A DNA stretch of 64,000 nt, taken from contig NC_086247.1 of NCBI RefSeq assembly GCF_021018805.1, positions 5,153,230 through 5,217,229 on the forward strand. The letters are read 5' to 3'. This stretch comes from Prinia subflava. Its lineage: Eukaryota; Chordata; Aves; Passeriformes; Cisticolidae. The position numbers and the translations under genes were made by a program. The notes beneath the pieces are model-generated. The model did not search any database. It had not been told where the DNA came from and saw only the letters and a list, made by a program, of their open reading frames with translations. Positions 12,940 through 26,242 of the stretch are shown here, piece after piece. Within the stretch, counting starts at the first letter, position 1. Every line of letters starts with the position of its first letter.

Positions 12940-14221
12940 GTAAGCAGACACTTTTCTGCTGTCCCTCAGGGAACTGAAATAGTATAACTGTACATTTCTT
13001 GTGTGATGCTCTGATTCATTACACCATTCCTAGATGAAATTCTCTTATTCCAACACATGTTCAATGGTGAAGAACTGTATTAGAAACTGTGAGGTTCCAA
13101 ATGAGTTATCTGTTGACAGCCAACACCAAATGAATCACAAACTTTCTTTTGATATGGCATCAAATTAAAAAGCCAGTGGAGCTTAGTGGAGTAGCTAGAC
13201 AAGTGCAATAAGTCTTGGAGATCATTTTTTCTTACCACTCCACACTTAGTGAGTTTTAATATCCATTTATTTGATCTGTGATTGTTGTGGAAATCCAAGC
13301 ACAGTGGTAATTACCACTGGAGAAAGGTTTATGTGTGCATTTATATAAATAAAAGATTTTCTGAAGCACTGGTGAGAGATCAAGGGGATATACAGCCTGG
13401 CGATAGCTCTGTTTTTCTGTGAGGTCTGATATATCTCTTCAGCCAGCTGAAGGACTTAATGTCAGATATTTACATGGACTGTGCCTCTTTTCTAGCCTCC
13501 CAAGACTGCTTGAGCAGTTGGCAGAGAAAAGATGCCCATCAAGGTTGCATTGGGAATAATTGCGACTGACCCAAGGACATAAGTCACTGCAGTGGGAGGC
13601 TGAAGGTTCTTCTGCAGCTTGATTATGAAAAGAAATGCTCAGTGTTTGACAGCTTTGCTACTCACTCGGTATTTCTTCATTGGAGGCTTTTCACTGCCTG
13701 CACAAAATACCAGCTCAGACAGTGGGCAGCTTATTTTGGCTGCAGTCTGATTACATCTGAGCCTGTGATAATGTTGGATGGTTACAACTTTTATGATCAT
13801 TAGACCCAAGCAGTTTATCCCCAAACACCTATTTTGAACTGCTATGTGTTGCTGGGTTTTGCATTAACCTGTCCTGAAAGTCCTCCTGTCTCTGGGCTGG
13901 GCAAACCTTAGGGCAACTCAGCCCTACTGATTCTGAATGAACATATCTGCAGTGAAAGCTGCTGCTCAAAATGAGTAGGAGGGTTGTGTCCCTCCTCAGA
14001 TGATCATCTTCTATGTGATTCTTTCCAGAAGAATGCATCTAAAAGTGCATTCCTGTTTCCAGTTCATATATCTGGATTTTGATTCAAGGCTAACTATTAG
14101 ACTTCATGTTTTTATTTGACTTCTAAAACAAAGCTTTTGTTGAGTAATGTACCAGAGGAATCCCAATTCAGATCTGGCACAGAGGTTTTGGATACAGTTA
14201 GGTGTACATGCCTATATGCAG

Positions 14222-14266
14222 TAATATATAGATATAAATATATATAGAGAGAGAGAGAGAGAGAGA
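14222..14266. repeat. (TA)n(GA)n compound microsatellite
   Basis: An AT/TA-rich stretch changing into about nine GA units at 14247-14265. Confidence 0.92.
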
Positions 14267-14387
14267 CTTAGGCTCTTCTGTAGTATTTTTTCCTTCTGTC
14301 TTCAAGTCCCACTTCCCTCCTAGGAAAGAAGTCAATATTCAGCATATTAACATAAAAGATGACTTTGCTCTCTTAGATCTGTATATT

Positions 14388-14572
14388 AGTTCAGGTTGGA
14401 AGGGTCCTATGGAAACCATCTAGTCCAACCTCCCACTCAAAACAGGGTCTCCTTCAAAATTGGGCCCATTTTCAAGTTAGATTAGATGTCTCAGGACCTT
14501 GTATAATTGAGTTTTCAGCTTCTCCAAAGATGGATACTTCACAGATCCTCTGGGCAACTGTTCTAGTTAGGC
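14388..14572 (-). mobile_element. CR1 LINE 3' fragment
   Basis: The sequence 'aggttggaagggtcctatgg' followed by 'catctagtccaacctcccac' is the reverse complement of a CR1 3' end. Diverged. Confidence 0.85.
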
Positions 14573-15277
14573 CAGTATCAGTGATTTTTTTTTTCTTCAC
14601 TATGTTAGGGAATTCTGCAGCAGAAATTATTTTTTTTGCAGCATTTGGTCAGGCTGAACATTCAGGGCTGTCATTTATTTGGCCTAAGGGATGTCTCTTC
14701 ACTGTAAATGTTTACCATTGCACTCAGTGTCTTAACAACAGGTTAGTTACAGTATTTAATGAAAAGTGACAACTTCAGGCCCTCACCAGCAATACGAAAG
14801 ATTGCAGAAGGCTCCTGATTGTTCCAATATGGTGGAAAATTTAGTTATTTACTGTTACTAGTGATCAGGAAATTGTGTGCCTCCTTCCTGGAAAAAGTGG
14901 AACAGATAACCTGGGTCTGCTAAAGGTTGTTGTGCTGCTGGAGATGGATCATATAAAAATCAAAGTGCTGTTCCACTCCTTATGTGCTCCTTACTTACTC
15001 CATGGCACTTTTTGAAGGCTTTGGGCTGCTGGGTCTGATTGCAACAGAAGAACATTGCCTTCTTCCAGCAAAACTGGAAGATTTTAGTTGGCCCGCTATG
15101 CTGTGCTTCCCATTCCAAAAGGATGTGCTGTGCTAAAAGGCTTTTGTGTTCCACCCCAAAGGGGACTGCACTTCAGCTTTGGGGCACAGCCTGTGTCCTG
15201 CTCCCTCTCATTGGTAAGGGAGGTTCAGCTCTGGGATGTTTGTGGGTAACAACACTGAGGTGTTGCAGCAGCCCTCT

Positions 15278-15855
15278 TGTTAGAGGGTAGAAATGAGCCC
15301 AGACACAGACTTCTTGTTTATCACAGCATGAAAAAGGTCCTGGTTTATTCCTCTTTACAGCTCAGCCATCCTGACTCCAACCATTCATTGACCCTGGCTG
15401 CAGCAAGTTCCTACTGGAGGTTTCCCTTGCAGCCTCTGACTGCAGGCTTTACCCAGCTAGACTGTGGCTGCAGGTTCCAACAACAGGCTCTGACTGCAGC
15501 CCCAGACTGACCTCAAAACAGTGATTCTCTCTCCCCAGGATCCTCCTCCTCCTTCTTGAGCCTCTCATTCCCTCTTTCTCAAGGTTCCTCCTCCACAATC
15601 CTCCCTTCTCTGCAAACCCACTCCCTTTTATCACACTTACCTTTATTGGCTGTAGCTGTGACTCATCAGGGACGAGGCTGTATTGTGTAATTAACACAGC
15701 TGTTACTTATCAGGGGTGAGGTGTCCTGGATTCCCTTCTCCTGCACTGAGGAGCAGTCACCCAGTTCCTCATGTGTGCAAGGATTTTAAGTTAACACTTG
15801 TACCTTCTGCTCCACTAGGAACCAGAGTTACTCCTTGCCCAACAAGCTCCTAACA
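15278..15855 (-). mobile_element. Candidate LTR-like element without matching target duplication
   Basis: Possible termini TGTTAG...CTAACA enclose a 578-bp C/T-rich segment. On the minus strand it has a TATA-like GATAAAAGG (about 15624-15634) followed some 280 nt later by AATAAA (near 15345), an LTR-like arrangement. The flanks (CCCTCT on the left, CAGAAT on the right) do not match, so the boundaries may be wrong, the duplication may have decayed, or this is not an LTR. Confidence 0.45.
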
Positions 15856-16599
15856 CAGAATTTCAAAGCTATATCTCGCACAAACTTGTTTGTAGATGGA
15901 CACAAAGTGCAGTCTCATAGAGTGGAAGTTGCAATAAATCTCGTTTTGGGGACAGGGAAAAGAGTATTTAAAATCTTAGATTTAACACCTTTTTCTCTCT
16001 CAGAGAGGGACAAGACCTCAGAACTGAGGGTCACAGTGGCAAAAATTTTTCTGAGGATTTTCTTTTTCTTATATTTTTATTGGGTGAAATGCAGCAGCAG
16101 AAGGCACAGACAATTGTTTCACACAAGGTGTCACCAATTCCAGCCCTTTCTTGCCTACACTACCTGCACACAAGTTACATCATGACCTGCTACATTTAGT
16201 TCTGTGTTTGCATTTAAGTGGATGAATTGAGTCATTCTGTATCAGCAGAACTAAAAATAGAAGCTAAACCATAAAATGAGCTATAAAAGGAGGAAATTGA
16301 GATAAAGGGAAACAGTGCTGTGTCTGAGGTGGAAAATTGATGGGATTTTGTTAAGTCAGAGGTTGAGAACAGGAGTGAGGGTAGTGAGAGTGGCTCCATA
16401 CAGAATCAAGTAACTGCATCAAAAGCCCCATTGTGATCTGGAAGAGAGCCAATGCTCTAAACTGATATTTTCCTTTTAAAAGACAGATGATTTCTTTTCT
16501 CTAGGCAAACAGGACTAAGTAAATCTCATTTATCTGCTTTTGTTGAATACTGCATTGAAGGTCGCTGATTAAGTGAGAAAGGGGTAGAGATTAATAAAT

Positions 16600-16760
16600 G
16601 TAAAGTGAGCCAGAAACTGCCTGGCCAGGAGACAATCATGGAGTTTCTAAAAAAGGGAGTAACAAGGTGGAGTGTAGGCAGTGATGAAGTCCCTCAGGGT
16701 CTAGTTTTAGGTGTAATCTCCCCTGAGTTTCCACTCTATGAATTGAGATCAATGGCTCCA
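16600..16760 (+). mobile_element. Possible degenerate LINE reverse-transcriptase fragment
   Basis: The frame at 16605-16817 contains DEVPQGLVLGV, which resembles the conserved 'SGVPQGSVLGP' motif of LINE reverse transcriptases such as CR1. Little else around it aligns to what I know of CR1, so this is a weak call. The downstream part to about 17210 is unassigned. Confidence 0.4.
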
Positions 16761-19506
16761 GAACCCAGGGATTTTTTTCCAACTAACTTGGTCAGTTTAA
16801 ACGGCCTGTTTTGGTAGGTATGGATCAATATCAGGACTATAAACTCTTCCTGTGGGAACTGATGGGGTCTTAGTCAGCAGATGTTTGTCACAGTCCTGTA
16901 GGACTGGGGAAAATGCAAAGGTAATTACTGGACAAGATAGAGAAGGGAAGAATTCCTGAGATTGGACAGGACTTTTGGTTACTGCTCATCTAGAAAAGTT
17001 TGCTCAGACCTCCTTAGCTCAGGAAATATGGATTCAGCCTAGAGGAGCTCTTGGTGTGTTCAGGAGCCAGAGAGAGGCAATTAAAATCCTGGGTTTGGTT
17101 AATCTTGCAGCATGCAGGTGGAAAGGGGAGATAATGTGGCTGTCTGTTAACAGATCAGGAGAACAGCAGGAGGGAGATAGGGGAACCACTCAAGCTGAAG
17201 GACAAAGGCAGCAATAGGAAATGACTATCAGCTGTTTAAGACATACATTCAAGACATCAGAAGACAACTTGAAGCTGTCAGAGATAGGAAACACTGGGAC
17301 AAGAGGTGAAGTAGTACTAATGGAGACAAACAAAGTGATGGATAGTCCTGAGTTCTCTTAGAGCAGAGGTTTGTACTCTATGACCCTCTGGTCTTAAAGC
17401 ATTTAAATAAGAAATCTCCAGCTGTAGCATTCAGGAAGGGCTGCTACACTGAAATAGGGTTGCATGAGCAAGAATATATAGGCACCTTTACTCTACCTAG
17501 TACTGATAAAATTTTGTCAGTGAAATAAAGCAGCATCTGCTGCTTAACAGTACATAACATGAATTCAGAGTATAACCCTGAATATATTGCTGAATGCATT
17601 AGAAATCAACAGGGAATTTTGAAAAAAAGCAAGGAATCTGCTTAGACTATCACTTCACCTTCCAGGAAGTCTGATATTTAAAACTAATGCTTAATAATGG
17701 TTTAAACAAAGTCCTAAGAGCATTCTTGTGGGTACTATGTTTCAGTTGGGTTTTTCAAAAAGAAATAAAGAAAAAAGAGGGTTTAACTTTTCTGCCTGAA
17801 AATACTCAGTAACACCCCCTCCCCCTGTTATTGTGTTTAATACCTCTTATTATGCTGAATTGTCTTTTTCATTCCATTAGCATTTAAGACAGGGACATGA
17901 CTACCCAGAAAAATACAATAGTAATATTTTGCATCCTGCAGATGTGACCTTTGTGTATTTTTAGGAGCCATAATATTGCATCAAAGCTACATATGAATGT
18001 AATTTAGAATGAATTATACTTCTTGAAGCTTAAAGACTTCACATTTGAATTAATTGTATTTTAGACTAGACCTGCTGGACATGGGATTTGCTTGCAGAAA
18101 TCTGGATGAAGCCTAGAATTAAGAATGAACTGAGCTCTAGTCCTGAACATTACCACAGGAGGTAATGCTCCTCAACAGATACTGGCTGCTGCTTTCAGGG
18201 GACTCTGCCATGGGAGTAAAGAAAGGCCTGAAGTGATTTCCACAGGGTGCTAAAAAAAAAACCCCAAAAACTGGGGAAGGGCAGTTCCAACCAGACCATG
18301 GCATCAAACATCCCACAATGGATGGTGTTAATGGGGCAAGGGAGCAACATGAAAGCCCTGACTTCAACTCCTATGCAGTCCTACAGATTGTGTGTGTGAA
18401 CAGCAGAAACTGCATTATGGGTTGTACCACAGACCAACCTCAGCCGCCAGCTCTCTTCCCTGTCTCCAAAACCTCCATGTGAAATGACCAAAATTCCAAA
18501 ACATTTATGACCTGTGTGTTTTTCTGTCACTCTATAGAGAGTGTTTGGGCACTTAAAGATGCAGGCACTGGTTATAAAACTAGTCCCCTACAATTACAGA
18601 CTGCAGTGGCCGTGTTTAGCTGTCAGTGTGTCTCCAGTTCCCGTGGTTTGCAGCACAGAGTTCACATTCCAGAGATGCCAGTGACTCTCTAGCTGGGACT
18701 ATTTATATTTGCCCATTAAATCAGGTGGTAGCATGAGAAAACAGGAGTGTCCAGGCTGCTGGCCCTGCAGAACGAGCGCATTCAACCAGTGTCCTCCTGG
18801 GGGAAAAAGTGTATTTGTGGTGCCTGTGTGACAGGCATTATGCCCTCCGTTTGCACTTGGCAGTTTCCTTGGGAAGCCTCCAGAGGCCAGGGAATAGTCC
18901 ATGAATAACTGCAGAGATTTGTGAGGGATCACAGCCTTGGGACAGTGGGTGACCAGACACAGCGGTCCCCAGCAGAGACTGCCTGTGTGCAGTGCTGGTG
19001 GAGCTGGGTGTTGGTGCTGACACCACCACTCTCCTCTCCATCCTCAGGGTTATGCACACACAGGCAGGACTGGAAACAGCTGTGACCTTTGTGAGAGATG
19101 GGGCAGAAGGATGAAGCTTTGCTGTGCTCTCGTGTTTTTCAGTGGCCCATCACTAGGCATAGGATAGGGCTCAGGGCTTGTTATTTCCTCCTGCCCCTAC
19201 ATTTTCTCTAGGAAGTGCCCCAGAAAATGTGAAATTGGTCTGAGCTGAATTGGAAACTGAGCTCCTGACATACAGACATTTGGCAATAGTGGCTGAAACT
19301 CCCGAGAAGCAAACAGGGAGAGGAAGAGCCGACCTGTGACTGTAGTCACAGGAGTTATGTGAGTCTCCTGTGAGCTGGAGAAAATGGCTGGACTTGTGCT
19401 GTGAGGTGGATTTGTTCTCTGGGCTGGTGGACGAGGTACCTGCAGTGCAGGTGATATTATTGAAGTCCTGTTGGCTCATTTTTTAGGAGTCTATGTACAA
19501 GTCTTC

Positions 19507-19893
19507 TGAAGAGCAGCTGAGGGAACTGGGGGTGTTTAGCCTGGGAAAAGAGGCTCAGGAGGGACCTTATTGCTTTCTACTCCCCGAGAGGAGGGTGTGG
19601 TGAGCTGGGGCTCGGTCTCTCATGCCAGGTAACAAGTGAGCAGAGGAAATGGCCTCAAGTTGTGCCAGGGGAAGTTTTGTTTTGGATATTAGGGAAAATA
19701 TCTTCACTGATAGGATGATCAAGCATTGGAACCGGCTGACCAGGGAACTGTTGGAATCACCATCCCTGGAAGCATTCTAAAGACATGTAGGTGTGGCATC
19801 TGGGGACATGGTTTGGTGATGAACCTGGCAGTGTTAGATTAATAGTTGGACTCAGTCTTAGAGATCTTCTCAACCTTAATAATTTTATGATTT
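19507..19893 (+). mobile_element. CR1 LINE 3' fragment
   Basis: Begins 'gaagagcagctgagggaact' and continues 'aaagaggctcaggagggacc', 'atcttcactgataggatgat' and 'caccatccctggaagcattc', ending near 'aataattttatgatttta'. The full 3' end is present but diverged. Confidence 0.88.
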
Positions 19894-22800
19894 TACCATT
19901 CAACTGTGAAGTAGTTAATTTCAACATTATAGCCTAGATCACTGCATTTAAAAGGTCTTTCAAGTTTTTCAGAGGTTGACACATGGTTTACTTTTGTTTT
20001 AAGAGTTAATATCCAGTAACTCTTAAAAAACACAACAGGTCAAGCAGGCAAATAATCACCACTAAATCATCTGTGACTTCTAAGCATAGCCACTGCAGTC
20101 CTGTGGGCTGGCTCTAACCTGGGCATGCCATGTCCAGACCCACCAGTTATCCAGCATGGGGACCTTGGTTTCTTTAGGACTTGTGTGCCAAGAAATTTCC
20201 CTTCTACAGAAAACAAAAGAATTGGCAAGTGAAAATGTACAGTCACCCCAACAGGGAGTAGGGAGTCACCAAAGTGTGCATTGGGATTAGGAGCCTGGAA
20301 ATATTAGAGCATCCTCTAAAGTATGCACAACCAGGCTGACACCAACAGAGCTGGGGTGAGTTCTCAGTATCAGAAAAAAACATGTTTTAAATTATTTTTT
20401 TTTTTTTTTAATGTGGTCAGAGATGTAGCTGTTACACAAGGCCATGGATCTGGATGGATTCCAGACACAGTGAATGACCTGACAACATCAGGTCTGTGCT
20501 GGAGCAGGTAGCCTGGTGGACCTTCTCAAAAATGTCAGGAAATATGGAAGAGGAGAGCTGAATTTACTTTAAAATGTGCTTCTGCAGGAAGTTAACTGGT
20601 AACAGCAGAGCAGTCCCTGTGAAAGCCTTTCTCTGGTCTGAGTACCAGCAGTGATAAATTCTGACATCTGCATTCTCACAGAAGGTTTAACAAAGCTTAA
20701 TCATGCACATGAAAGTGATTCTTTGACTGGTAGTATTTGCTTTCTCCCAGAAGTTAAACAGTCCAGGTAGTTTTCTTATTCCAGTGCATTTGAGATTGAT
20801 GAAAAGGAAATAAATTCAATTTTGCCTGTTCATAGCCCAAGAAGCAACCAATCCTTTGGGTATAAAAAGACTAATAGGTTGTCTAACTGTGATATACTTT
20901 TTGATATTTCTCAGTCCAAATATTTTCGATTAATTCTCCTTCAGAAACCATCCCCTGGATTTTTCATCAGTGCAAGCTTTCTGGTTATTGTGGACACATG
21001 AGGGCAAGAAGGCATATACAGAATCTTAACAAAATACTCCTAATTCTTGGAGTTAGATTAGTCTGTCTGATGAGAATTCTCTCTGATGGCTGCTGTGGCC
21101 AGGTTTTGGGGTATTGGTAGGTCTAATCTGTTTTGTGCTGGTCACCTGACATAAGCAACCATGACAGTCTCCTAAAGAACAGTCCCTACCTGCTTTAACA
21201 TTAGGCCTTGTTCATAACATCTGAAATTAATGGGAATATTTTTATTTTCATGAACAGTCTATTAGTTGAGTTTTCTTATAGCACAAACAGCATTGCAAGG
21301 AGAATCTAGCAGGTCTTAGAAAGATGTTTTACCTTAAATATATTTTCTTACCTTAAAAGTAATACTGCTTGCTTGTTCCGAGGTCCTCCCTTCCCCACTG
21401 CCATCCCAAGGGATGACTTTCCAGATGAGCCATTTTATGGTTTTCTGGAGGAACACAGAGCACCTTGACACCTGAGGAACTCAAAAGAGGCCTTCAAAAC
21501 AGAGAAACTAATTAAAACCACAACCTAATACAACTAGTCTCAGGTAAATTCAGCTGGTGCAAGCCTGGCTGGCACACAAAAGACATCAAAGGAGTAATGA
21601 ACTCCTGTTTAATCTTGTAAATCACTGGAGCAGGAAGGAGCTGAAAGAGGGCCTGTGGCACCAAGCCGAGTGTCCATTACTGAGAAAATGGAGAGGACTT
21701 CAACACAAGGAAGGCCTTCAGTAATGAGGCAGAGTTCAGTGTCAAAACCAGCTTTCAGTGTTGTTCAATATGCCACTTGCAACTGTTTGAAAACTGAAGA
21801 GGGAAAACAGTAAGAGAGAGCAGGGGACAGATGTAGATAAACAGAACAATCCATTACAAAGTGGTGTGTTATTAACATGGGATCAGGTGTTGAAAGGTGC
21901 TGCCTCAGGGGCAGCTGCTGTGTACATGAATTTATTTCCTATTTTTACAGCAGGCTGGGGGTTGGATTGCAGCCTTTACACAAGGTAGGGTGGCTAGAAT
22001 TGTGTATTCCCTTACTTGCTTCTGTTTTTCAATACTCTCTCATACTGTATCGTTTTCAAAATTTTCTTACTGGATTATATGTGTTTTATCTTTCCTGAAG
22101 TGTTATCTTTTCTTTCCTGTGTAAAGATACCAAGTGCTGTATTTTTCCCCTCTGTTTTGGCTGAAACTTTAGACTGGTATTTCTGAAAGAGTGGCCCCAG
22201 ATTTCAGTCCAGTGACTGCCTGCTCACCTGCCTCACTGCCTCTGGAAGATTGCTTCTTTTGGAAGTATAACTCCATTGTATACTATACCTCAAGCAAGAT
22301 TTCTGCTCCTCATAATCCCAAATGTGGATTGGTGCTCGAGCTGAGATCAAATTCTTTTTGTGGTCTGCATGGGACTCTTGTGGCTTGTTCCTTTCCTGGG
22401 GCCAAGGAAAAATATGAATTGTGTCTTCTAGTGCTGTGATGGAGAGTGAGCAAACCAGGATCAGTAAACCCTCAGCCTGAGTAGTGGCATCGTGTACCGG
22501 GGGTAAATCTGATATATACATTTTATAAAATTGAGACCATCTAAAATTGTGCTCTAAGCCACTTTATTGAATGACCTAGAAGGTACTAGGCTTGCTGGAA
22601 GATACCTCTTTCATGCTCATGGAAGATCTGTTCCATCTGCTTTAGCAAAACCTCATCGTTGGTTTAAGCTCTTAGCTGCTCTCCCTACTGGAATCTGGGG
22701 GTCTGGTGAGAAGAAAGTGCTGCTTGAATCCCAGCTGGAACATCAGTGGGAAAAAAGGTTAATAGCAAGAACCTCTTTAAAGCACTCTTGAGGCCTCTAA

Positions 22801-23270
22801 TCTATAGACTTTGGACAGTTTTATAGTTCCAAAATTCCCTTGCAAGCTTTTTGTAAAATTTAGCTAACTAATTTTTTAAATGACCTCTTCAACCCATTTA
22901 GTCATCATTACAGTCCTTCATGCAGGGCTTGTGGACAGCCAATAAATCTCTGGTTTGTTCCTCCAGAGGTGCTGTCCTTAATGTTTTGGGGGTACATTGC
23001 TGGGAACCACTGCTGACTGATGATGCTGAATCAAACTGCTGGGAGAGCTGAATGTGGCATGAATTACCCATGCAAATACAAGCTGCTCCTTTTTCCATCC
23101 TTGCTGGAGAGGTAGAATAGTGAAAGAAACAGGACAAGAAGACAGAACTTTTATCCTTCATAAGTCTTTGGAAATAATTTCTTCTGACAGCCAGAGAGAT
23201 AGTTGGAAAAAGTTTTTTTTACAAACATTTCCAATGGCATAGGTCTAAACAGTGTGAGCTGCAAGACTCA

Positions 23271-23346
23271 TGCACCTGCTCTTGTGCAATTCATTTGACA
23301 CTGTGCTGCACCTGCTCTTGTGCAATTCATTTGACACTGTGCTGCA
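23271..23346. repeat. 36-bp tandem duplication
   Basis: Two identical 36-bp units (23271-23306 and 23307-23342) plus four bases of a third. The unit begins TGCACCTGCTCTTGTGCAAT. Identity of the copies implies a recent duplication. The location is intronic. Confidence 0.96.
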
Positions 23347-23414
23347 TGCCATGCTTGTCTCTAAATTGGAGAGGCATGGTTTGGACAGATGGACCCTTGT
23401 ATAAGGAATTGGAT

Positions 23415-24225
23415 GGGTTGGCATTCAAACTGTCGTGGTCAATGGCTCAATGTCCAAGTGGAAACCAGTGGCAAGTGGTGTTCCTTGGGGTTGGTGCTGG
23501 GGCTGATGCTGTCTGACATTTTTTAGTGACATGGAGAGTAGGATTGAGGCACCCTCAGCTTTGTTTGCTGAGCACACCGAGCTGTGAGTGCAGTCACACA
23601 CTGGAAAGGAGGGATGGCATCCAGGGAGACCTGGAGAGGTGGGGCTGGACCTCATGAAGTTCAGCAAGGCCATGTTCAAGATCCTACACATGAATCAGAG
23701 CAATCTCAAGAGCAAATCCAGGCAGAGATATTGATTGTAGCCCTTGAGGAGAAGGACATGGGGCTGCTGGTGGATGAGAAACTCAACATATCTTGGCCAT
23801 GAGCACTTGCAGTCCAAAAGGCCACTCATGTTCTGGGCTGCCTCCAAAGCCCTGTGGGTTGAGGGAGGCGATTCTGCTCCTTGATTCTGTCCTTGTGAGA
23901 CCCCTCTGGAGTGCTGCATCCAACTCTGGGGTACCCAGCATAAGAAGGAAGTGGAACTGTTGGAGAAAATCCAGAGGAGGCCACAAAGATGCTCAGAGAA
24001 CACCTCTGCTGTAAAGACGGGCTGAGATGTGGGGATGCTCAACCAGGAGAAAGGAGGAGGCCAGGGACATCTTCCTGCAACCTTCAGTACTTGAAGGGGG
24101 CTAAGAAGAAAGCTAGAAAGAGACATTTTAAAAATGCATGTGGCAAACAGATGGGGAATTGGTTTCACAGAGGAAGAAAGTAGGCTTAGATTAGATGTGG
24201 TTGAAGATCCTTTGAGATGGATTCT
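23415..24225 (+). mobile_element. CR1 LINE fragment, about 0.8 kb
   Basis: This is the longest CR1 copy here. It runs from the reverse-transcriptase region ('caatggctcaatgtccaagt', 'aagtggtgttccttgggg') through 'ggagacctggagaggtgggg', 'aaggacatggggctgctggt' and 'actctggggtacccagcata' to 'gaagggggctaagaagaaag'. Stops and indels break its frames. The 157-codon minus-strand frame across it (23695-24168) is an antisense shadow. Confidence 0.92.
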
Positions 24226-25098
24226 TCAGTGAGATCTTACAAATATGCCTAAAATCTGATACTCACTCAGCTCTTGACAGGATTTCTTTTCCTGTGGAGG
24301 AAGAAATGTCAGAAATACTGCAGCAGATAATGGCTACTATAACAATAACAGCAACACATGATGAATAAAGTAAATGGTTCCTCCTTTGGGATTTGGACAC
24401 TTCTACTCCAGCCCTGAACTGAGACACGTTGGCTGTCCAGAAATAGCTGCTTTCAGCATAGAGCACTGTGGAAGACAAGAACGCCAAATGTTTAGATACA
24501 GGAGAAAAAAAACAATAACCTCATCTACACTCTGCCTTGACATAACTGATTACTAGACCTCTCTCATTAAATACACCGTGTAACCTTATTTTATGGCATG
24601 ACAGCATATTTTTTCCTCTTTTTTTAGAGTATATATTAGCACAGAAATGAACTAATATAACAAAAGCTAGGGCTCCTTCACTGCAAGTGCTATCACAGTG
24701 GTGATAGCCTTGCAGAGCATCCTGGAGGTGTTAAAAGGGACACCGAGGGCATATAGTCTCTTCCTTGTGGGCACAGAAAATCTGTGAAAACTTAACTTTC
24801 AAGAGTGCAGAGATGTTAGACAAGTTCATGTATTTGCTGAAAGACTCCCAGGTGTTACTGTTTTTCACAGGAATTCATGCACTGCTCTGGTGTACAATAA
24901 AGTTCAGTGCCATTGATCATCCCTCAGTAAAAGCAGCATGAGCTATTTTATCACAGGCTGTACAGATTGCTGTTTTCAGAGGTGTCATTGAACCAGCAGG
25001 TGATGACAACTGATCATGGCTACTGGTGATTCTTCATCAATACATTGACAAGGTCGATAATTCAGGTGGGAGTTTGACCAAGACCAGAGGAAGGAGCA

Positions 25099-25706
25099 TG
25101 TACTGGTTTGAAAGCAAAACCAGTGAGACTCCAAGTCAGAAATACCATTTAACAGAGAGAGAAGAACAAACAACAGGAAAGGTAAAAATAAAAATAAGAT
25201 AAATGCAGTAGTACAAAGGACCACTGACAGAGTCGGAATGCAAACCTGTTGGCGAGGGTGTTGGAAGCAGTCCAAAGTAAGTCCTTCTAGAGTGACAAAC
25301 ACAACCCCACTGGAGTAGAGATAATCCTCAAGAAAAGGGCCCAGTCTTCCTCTGGGAATCCAGTAGAAACAGGCTGCTCTGGGGTCCTTGTGTCCCTATT
25401 TTATCTGAGTAGGGAAGGGTTGGCTCCTCCCCACTGGGTGGAGCATCTCACAGTGGGATGATGTAATGTGTCATGGCACTGGTGAGCCTTAATGGCCCAT
25501 TAACAGAAGATATCCTCCAGAGGGGGAGACGAAGTTGATGAAAGAGATAAGAAACACTGCCTTATCTGGTATTATCAGTTGTCCTATTAAAGAAGGCATC
25601 CGCCCTCTTTCCCCCCTAGAGTTACAAGAGATAAAGAACAATACCAACCAGTTTCAACAGCTGAAAATAGAATACTCAATTTGGTTACATTTTTCAACCC
25701 AAGACA
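25099..25706 (-). mobile_element. Solo LTR, ERVL-type, 608 bp, 5-bp target duplication GAGCA
   Basis: The element starts TGTACTGG and ends CAAGACA (TG...CA termini) and is flanked on both sides by GAGCA (25094-25098 and 25707-25711). A 5-bp duplication is typical of class III (ERVL-like) avian retroviruses. The core, from the GGTGTTGGAAGCAGTCCAAA stretch near 25259 to the right end, aligns by eye with the LTR at 40092-40837 and shares tracts such as GGTGGAGCATCTCACA and AATGGCCCATTAACAGA. The left 150 bp differ, so the two are related subfamilies. There is no internal retroviral sequence, so it is a solo LTR left by recombination. Orientation is inferred from the 40092 copy. Confidence 0.88.
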
Positions 25707-26069
25707 GAGCATTTCCTGAAAAAGCTGCTTTGTTTGATATTAGTGCTAATGGCTGGCAATCCACTGTAGTAAATATATCCCAGACACCACATTTGAGGCT
25801 GTGATATCCAGTGCCTTTCCTTTCTCAACCATTTCCCACATTCCTCTCCAAGTTTTTGTCTCACCGAAACCTCTCACGATTAGAAGTAGCCCAGTTGTTC
25901 CCCGTGAGTGTTACCTTGGGATCCTTGGGAACACAAAGAAAGAGAGTTTTTTCAGAAAACTGCTTTGGGCAAAATAAGAAGAAGCCAATGACTCTGTCTT
26001 GCTTTGAGAAGCCTTTCCAAATGTGCTTACTGCTGTGTTTTCTGGCTATTAAAACTTATATGTTTTGCT

Positions 26070-26242
26070 CTCTTTTTTTTCTGGTTTTTTTTTTTGTTTG
26101 TTTGTTTGTTTGTTTTTTTAATGTTTGTGGTTTTGTTTTGGTTTTGTTTGTTTTTGTTTGCTTGTGGGTTTTCTGTTTTGTTTTGTTTTTTGTTTTTTTT
26201 GGGTTTGTTTTGTTTTGTTTTGTTTTTTGTTTTGTTTTTTCC
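26070..26242. repeat. T-rich (TTTG)n/(TTTTG)n low-complexity tract
   Basis: Tandem TTTG followed by irregular TTTTG units. It produces spurious Phe/Val/Cys-rich frames on the + strand and Lys/Gln-rich ones on the minus strand. Confidence 0.93.

Noticed and set aside
23695..24168. 157-codon minus-strand frame
   Set aside because: It lies antisense within a CR1 LINE fragment.
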